Source of the DNA: UBA7446 sp049596455
GTDB lineage: Bacteria; Bacteroidota; Bacteroidia; Flavobacteriales; Flavobacteriaceae
DNA: 15,576 bases
Reading direction: 5' to 3'
Assembly: GCA_049596455.1 (NCBI GenBank)
Contig: JBMYLP010000017.1
Location: forward strand, 1 to 15,576
The notes beneath the pieces are model-generated. The model was not told the DNA's origin. It made no database searches and saw only the letters and a program-made list of their open reading frames with translations. Shown piece by piece: positions 12,974-15,576 of the stretch. Within the stretch, counting starts at the first letter, position 1. Each line of letters opens with the position of its first letter. Both the position numbers and the translations under genes were made by a program.

Positions 12974-13756
12974 TTAGTTAATTTCCCAATTACCTGTAAA
13001 TACTGGTGTTGCAGGGCCTTGTAAAACGATAGATTCATATCTGTTAGCAGCAGGAGAAAAGGAGACATTTAGATTACCGCCACGGGTCTGAATTTGAATT
13101 TTCTCAGCTGTTGTTTTTTTACTTATGTGGGCTGCCAATGCTGCTGCTGTAACCCCAGTTCCGCAAGAAAGCGTTTCGGCTTCTACACCGCGCTCATATG
13201 TTCTTACGTGAAGGGTGTCGGCATCTTCTATTTGCACAAAGTTTACGTTAGTTCCATCTGAAAAATAGGGTGCGCCATGCGCAATTTCAGCTCCCTTAAC
13301 TGCCACATCCACGGCATTAACATCTGTTACAAAAACAACGTGATGCGGGGAACCTGTATCTAAAAAAAGAGCATCTTCACGTTGTTCCCACTGTGATAGC
13401 GCATGAAGTTCTAGGGCAACTTCTTCTGCGATAAACCGAGCTTTATGCAGCCCGTCTGAAGCACGGAATAGGACTTTTTCTGTAGTAAGTCCCAACGATT
13501 TTGCGAAATGAACAGCGCATCGTGAGCCATTTCCACAAAGGCTGCCTTCGTGACCATCGGCATTGAAATAGCGCATATAAAAATCGGAAGTATCGTCCGA
13601 CTCGATAAGAATAAAGCCATCGGCACCAATCCCAAAATTTCGGTGACAGATTTGGGCTACTGCCGAATGGTTTTGGATGGGAAACTGCTTGTCTCGGTTG
13701 TCGATAATCACAAAATCGTTCCCCGTTCCCTGATATTTTACAAACGAAAAAATCAT
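12974..13756 (-). CDS. dapF: Diaminopimelate epimerase
   Basis: DapF interconverts LL- and meso-diaminopimelate by a cofactor-free two-base mechanism, supplying meso-DAP for peptidoglycan cross-links and lysine. The 260-aa protein is full length with both catalytic cysteines: Cys74 in GSLCGNGSRC (71-80) and Cys198 in LSCGTGVTAAA (196-206). YQGTGNDF (8-15) and ERGVEAET (188-195) are further conserved substrate loops. ATG 13756 is the only sensible start and lies 4 nt after a -7 box. The gene is first in a dapF-mltG operon, divergent from htrA. dapA, an earlier enzyme of the same pathway, is at 2874-3758. Confidence 0.97.
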   Translation of the reverse strand: MIFSFVKYQGTGNDFVIIDNRDKQFPIQNHSAVAQICHRNFGIGADGFILIESDDTSDFYMRYFNADGHEGSLCGNGSRCAVHFAKSLGLTTEKVLFRASDGLHKARFIAEEVALELHALSQWEQREDALFLDTGSPHHVVFVTDVNAVDVAVKGAEIAHGAPYFSDGTNVNFVQIEDADTLHVRTYERGVEAETLSCGTGVTAAALAAHISKKTTAEKIQIQTRGGNLNVSFSPAANRYESIVLQGPATPVFTGNWEIN

Positions 13757-13760
13757 GGCA

Positions 13761-13768
13761 CAAATATA
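13761..13768 (-). promoter_or_regulatory. Predicted -7 promoter box for dapF-mltG
   Basis: The minus strand reads TATATTTG, a perfect TAnnTTTG match, ending 4 nt before the dapF ATG at 13756. No TTG is seen 17-23 nt upstream. A transcript from here would start at or within a few bases of the start codon. Confidence 0.45.
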
Positions 13769-13790
13769 GCTATTCTACATCTATGCCCTA

Positions 13791-13826
13791 TTGTTAAAAA
13801 TGCGTTAAAGCATTTTTTACTAACAA
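13791..13826. other. Imperfect inverted repeat in the dapF-htrA divergent region
   Basis: TTGTTA (13791-13796) plus AAAATGC (13797-13803) pair with GCATTTT (13810-13816) and TAACAA (13821-13826), with loop GTTAAA and a 4-nt bulge TTAC. It lies between the predicted dapF and htrA promoters, so an operator is likelier than a terminator. Confidence 0.35.
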
Positions 13827-13836
13827 TAAGTTGCGT

Positions 13837-13844
13837 TACTTTTG
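13837..13844 (+). promoter_or_regulatory. Possible -7 promoter box for htrA
   Basis: The plus strand reads TACTTTTG, matching TAnnTTTG, 112 nt before ATG 13957. No TTG element is found at the right distance. If used, it would give a leader of about 105 nt containing the hairpin at 13905-13927. Confidence 0.3.
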
Positions 13845-13904
13845 GTTATAAAATGAAATATAATTGCTATAAATACCCTAATTGGGCATTTGAACTTTAG
13901 TTTG

Positions 13905-13927
13905 AAACACACACATCTTGTGTGTTT
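13905..13927 (+). other. Perfect 9-bp hairpin in the htrA leader
   Basis: AAACACACA (13905-13913) and TGTGTGTTT (13919-13927) are perfect inverted repeats around CATCT. The hairpin ends 29 nt before the htrA start codon. It could act as an operator on DNA or as an RNA structure in the leader; the following T run is short, so a strong terminator is unlikely. Confidence 0.45.
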
Positions 13928-13956
13928 TATCGAACAACTACAAAAAAATTAAAGAA

Positions 13957-15345
13957 ATGAAATCGATTCTTAAAACCAGTATTATTGCTTTCGTTGCAGC
14001 CTTTGTTGCCGTTTGGGCATTTAGCCGCGTGCAAAAACAAAATCCAACTTCCAAGACTACTTTACCGCAAGTGGTGAATACCAATTTTGTTACACCAACC
14101 ACTACCGTTAGTGCCATCAGTACCGACTTTACGGTAGCTGCTGAAAAAACCATTGATGCCGTAGTGCATATCACTAACACCAGCATTGGGCGTTCGCGTC
14201 AGCCGAGCAGCATATGGGAGTATTTTTACAGCACTCCTAACCGTGAATATCCAAGGATTGGTATGGGTTCTGGGGTAATTGTTTCGCCAGATGGATACAT
14301 CATTACCAACAACCACGTTATAGAGGACGCAAACGAAATCGAAGTTACCACTAACGACAACAAAGTGTATGAGGCCGAACTTGTTGGCACTGACCCAAGT
14401 GCAGATATTGCCGTATTACGCATCAATAGTGAGCAGGTGTTTCCACATGTACGTTTTGCAGATTCGGATCTTACCCGTATTGGCGAATGGGTGTTAGCCG
14501 TAGGGAATCCTTACAACCTGAACTCCACGGTTACTGCAGGTATTATTAGTGCAAAATCGAGAGATTTAAACAGCTATGACGGAAAAAATCAATCCTTTAT
14601 TCAAACTGATGCTGCAGTAAATTCTGGAAATAGCGGCGGCGCATTGGTAAATCTTGACGGTGACTTAATCGGCATCAATACCGCCATTACCAGTAACGGC
14701 ATGGGGACCTTTATAGGATATTCGTTTGCCGTGCCCAGCAACATGGCGCGTAAAATTTACGAGGACATTGTAGAGTTTGGCAACGTACAAAAAGCGCTGT
14801 TGGGTGTGAGTGGAAACGGGCTAAACGCGCGCATTGCCGAGGAACTCGGCATTGAAGAAACCGAAGGGTTCTATGTTGCTGGGCTTGAAGAAAGCATGGG
14901 TGCTAAAGAGGCTGGCATGCAAGAAGAAGATGTGATTATTAAAATCAACGAGGCGCCTATTCGAAAGTTTGCTGACCTTACAGGTTATTTGGGCTCAAAA
15001 CGTCCCGGAGACCGAGTAAACGTAACATTTCTTCGTGACGGAGAAGAAAAAACACTTTCGGTAGAGCTAAAACGCACCCCGTTTGTGAACTATTACGGCA
15101 TGCGCCTGCGCGACCTCAGCACCAAAGAAGCAAAGAAATTAGACTTAAAAGAAGGTGTTCACGTTTCTGCTGTAGAAAACGGACGTTTATATCGCCGTGG
15201 CGTACAGGAGGGTAACGTTCTGCTTTCAGTAAATGGAAAGGAAGTAACCTCCACCGATGATGTGTTGGCGTTGGACGAAGACAGCATTTACGAATTGGAG
15301 TTTATCAATGAGGATAAAGAACGTATGCGCTTTATTTTTGAGTAA
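13957..15345 (+). CDS. HtrA/DegP-type periplasmic serine protease (Do family)
   Basis: DegP/HtrA proteins degrade or hold misfolded envelope proteins. The 462-aa protein has an N-terminal hydrophobic segment (ILKTSIIAFVAAFVAVWAFS, 4-23) without an obvious A-x-A cleavage site, so it may be a signal peptide or a membrane anchor. The trypsin-like domain has a complete triad: His120 in ITNNHVIED, Asp150 in DPSADIAVLRI and Ser226 in NSGNSGGAL. PDZ1 spans about 285-375 (LLGVSGNGLN...EDVIIKINEAPI...). A shorter second PDZ occupies about 380-462 (GMRLRDLSTKEAKKLDLKEGVHVSAVENGRLYRRGVQEGNVLLSVNGKEV...). ATG 13957 is chosen over the in-frame 13918 start because MKSILKT begins the hydrophobic segment and follows an A-rich AAAGAA tract. 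It is divergent from dapF. Confidence 0.95.
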   Translation: MKSILKTSIIAFVAAFVAVWAFSRVQKQNPTSKTTLPQVVNTNFVTPTTTVSAISTDFTVAAEKTIDAVVHITNTSIGRSRQPSSIWEYFYSTPNREYPRIGMGSGVIVSPDGYIITNNHVIEDANEIEVTTNDNKVYEAELVGTDPSADIAVLRINSEQVFPHVRFADSDLTRIGEWVLAVGNPYNLNSTVTAGIISAKSRDLNSYDGKNQSFIQTDAAVNSGNSGGALVNLDGDLIGINTAITSNGMGTFIGYSFAVPSNMARKIYEDIVEFGNVQKALLGVSGNGLNARIAEELGIEETEGFYVAGLEESMGAKEAGMQEEDVIIKINEAPIRKFADLTGYLGSKRPGDRVNVTFLRDGEEKTLSVELKRTPFVNYYGMRLRDLSTKEAKKLDLKEGVHVSAVENGRLYRRGVQEGNVLLSVNGKEVTSTDDVLALDEDSIYELEFINEDKERMRFIFE

Positions 15346-15370
15346 ATCGTTATTAGATAACAGTTTTCCC

Positions 15371-15470
15371 AATTAACTAATAACTATTCACTAATGCCTC
15401 TGCCGTAGGCAGACAAGTCTCACAGTTCTCGATACAATCTGCCTGTGGCAGATCACTCGAACTGACATAC
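15371..15470. repeat. Tandem unit 1 of a REP-like intergenic repeat
   Basis: This 100-bp unit starts AATTAACTA, has an AT-rich part, a hairpin TCTGCC-GTA-GGCAGA (15399-15413), and a palindromic core from 15422. In the core, CAGTTC (15423-15428) and GAACTG (15459-15464) form the outer arms, and ATCTGCC-TGT-GGCAGAT (15437-15453) is a perfect inner hairpin. From memory, sequences of the type CAGTTCTCGATAC...CACTCGAACTGAC are dispersed in many Flavobacteriaceae genomes. It may also end htrA transcription. Confidence 0.75.
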
Positions 15471-15576
15471 AATTAACTATTAACCAATAACTATTCACTA
15501 TTAACTACTGCCTCTATATAAACAGTTCTCGATACAATCTGCCTGCGACTGATCACTCGAACTGACATACAATTAA
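15471..15576. repeat. Tandem unit 2 of the repeat, with the start of a third at the edge
   Basis: The core 15522-15576 matches 15422-15476 at 52 of 55 positions, exactly 100 bp apart. The three differences (15546, 15548, 15550) fall in the inner hairpin; two break its stem (right arm GACTGAT instead of GGCAGAT). The AT-rich left half differs by compensating insertions and deletions and lacks the TCTGCC hairpin of unit 1. It contains short direct repeats of ATTAACTA/AACTATTCACTA type. AATTAA at 15571-15576 is the start of the next unit, so the array probably continues past the window. Confidence 0.75.

Noticed and set aside
13443..13763. 106-aa frame overlapping the dapF 5' part on the same strand
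   Set aside because: It is a frame-shifted reading of dapF with Trp/Arg-rich composition, and the dapF frame has both catalytic cysteines intact.
15349..15376. GTTAT-TAG-ATAAC stem after htrA as terminator
   Set aside because: A 5-bp AT stem with only four T after it is too weak to call.
15371..15576. CRISPR-like reading of the direct repeats
   Set aside because: Units are about 100 bp with an internal palindrome and AT-rich related filler, not short repeats with unique spacers; no cas genes in the window.

Overview
This 15.6 kb window looks like ordinary core chromosome from a member of the Bacteroidota, most likely the Flavobacteriales. The evidence is the order bamD - omega-like rpoZ - coaBC, the diverged Bacteroidota-type proteins (CoaBC with PAMD/LASGL motifs, the omega-like subunit, a DUF6913-type protein upstream of dapA), promoter -7 boxes of the TAnnTTTG type, A-rich rather than Shine-Dalgarno leaders, and a flavobacterial intergenic palindromic repeat at the right edge. 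No species can be named from sequence alone. I see no prophage, integron, CRISPR array, rRNA or tRNA.

Layout. Positions 1-76 do not fit the end of coaBC and may be a fragment of another gene. From 77 to 2211 (minus strand) runs the bamD-rpoZ-coaBC operon: outer-membrane protein assembly, RNA polymerase and coenzyme A synthesis. A plus-strand PagL-like lipid A deacylase homologue (2255-2923) lies between bamD and dapA, and its 3' end overlaps dapA by 50 bp. Next on the minus strand are dapA with its overlapping upstream partner (DUF6913-type), then the tightly coupled set GNAT acetyltransferase - prmC - ligA, which ends in an intrinsic terminator that begins within the last codons of ligA. ribD (plus) is divergent from the GNAT gene and convergent with a 4HBT acyl-CoA thioesterase (minus). 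The thioesterase is divergent from the operon dnaA - low-molecular-weight phosphatase - RsmI-like methyltransferase. That operon converges on dapF-mltG (minus), and htrA/degP (plus) is divergent from dapF. The window ends in roughly 100-bp tandem units that carry REP-like palindromes.

How the genes fit together. Several serve the cell envelope: dapA and dapF make meso-diaminopimelate for peptidoglycan and lysine, mltG ends glycan strands, bamD assembles outer-membrane proteins, the PagL-like barrel may trim lipid A, and htrA handles misfolded envelope proteins. The others are housekeeping: replication start (dnaA), DNA joining (ligA), release-factor methylation (prmC), riboflavin (ribD) and CoA (coaBC).

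I did not find a new multi-gene system. The items most worth checking are the broken 3' end of coaBC at the left edge, the non-canonical active-site residues of its decarboxylase domain, two strong palindromes between the thioesterase gene and dnaA, -7 boxes lying 4-6 nt from start codons (possible leaderless mRNAs), and the repeat array at the right edge.
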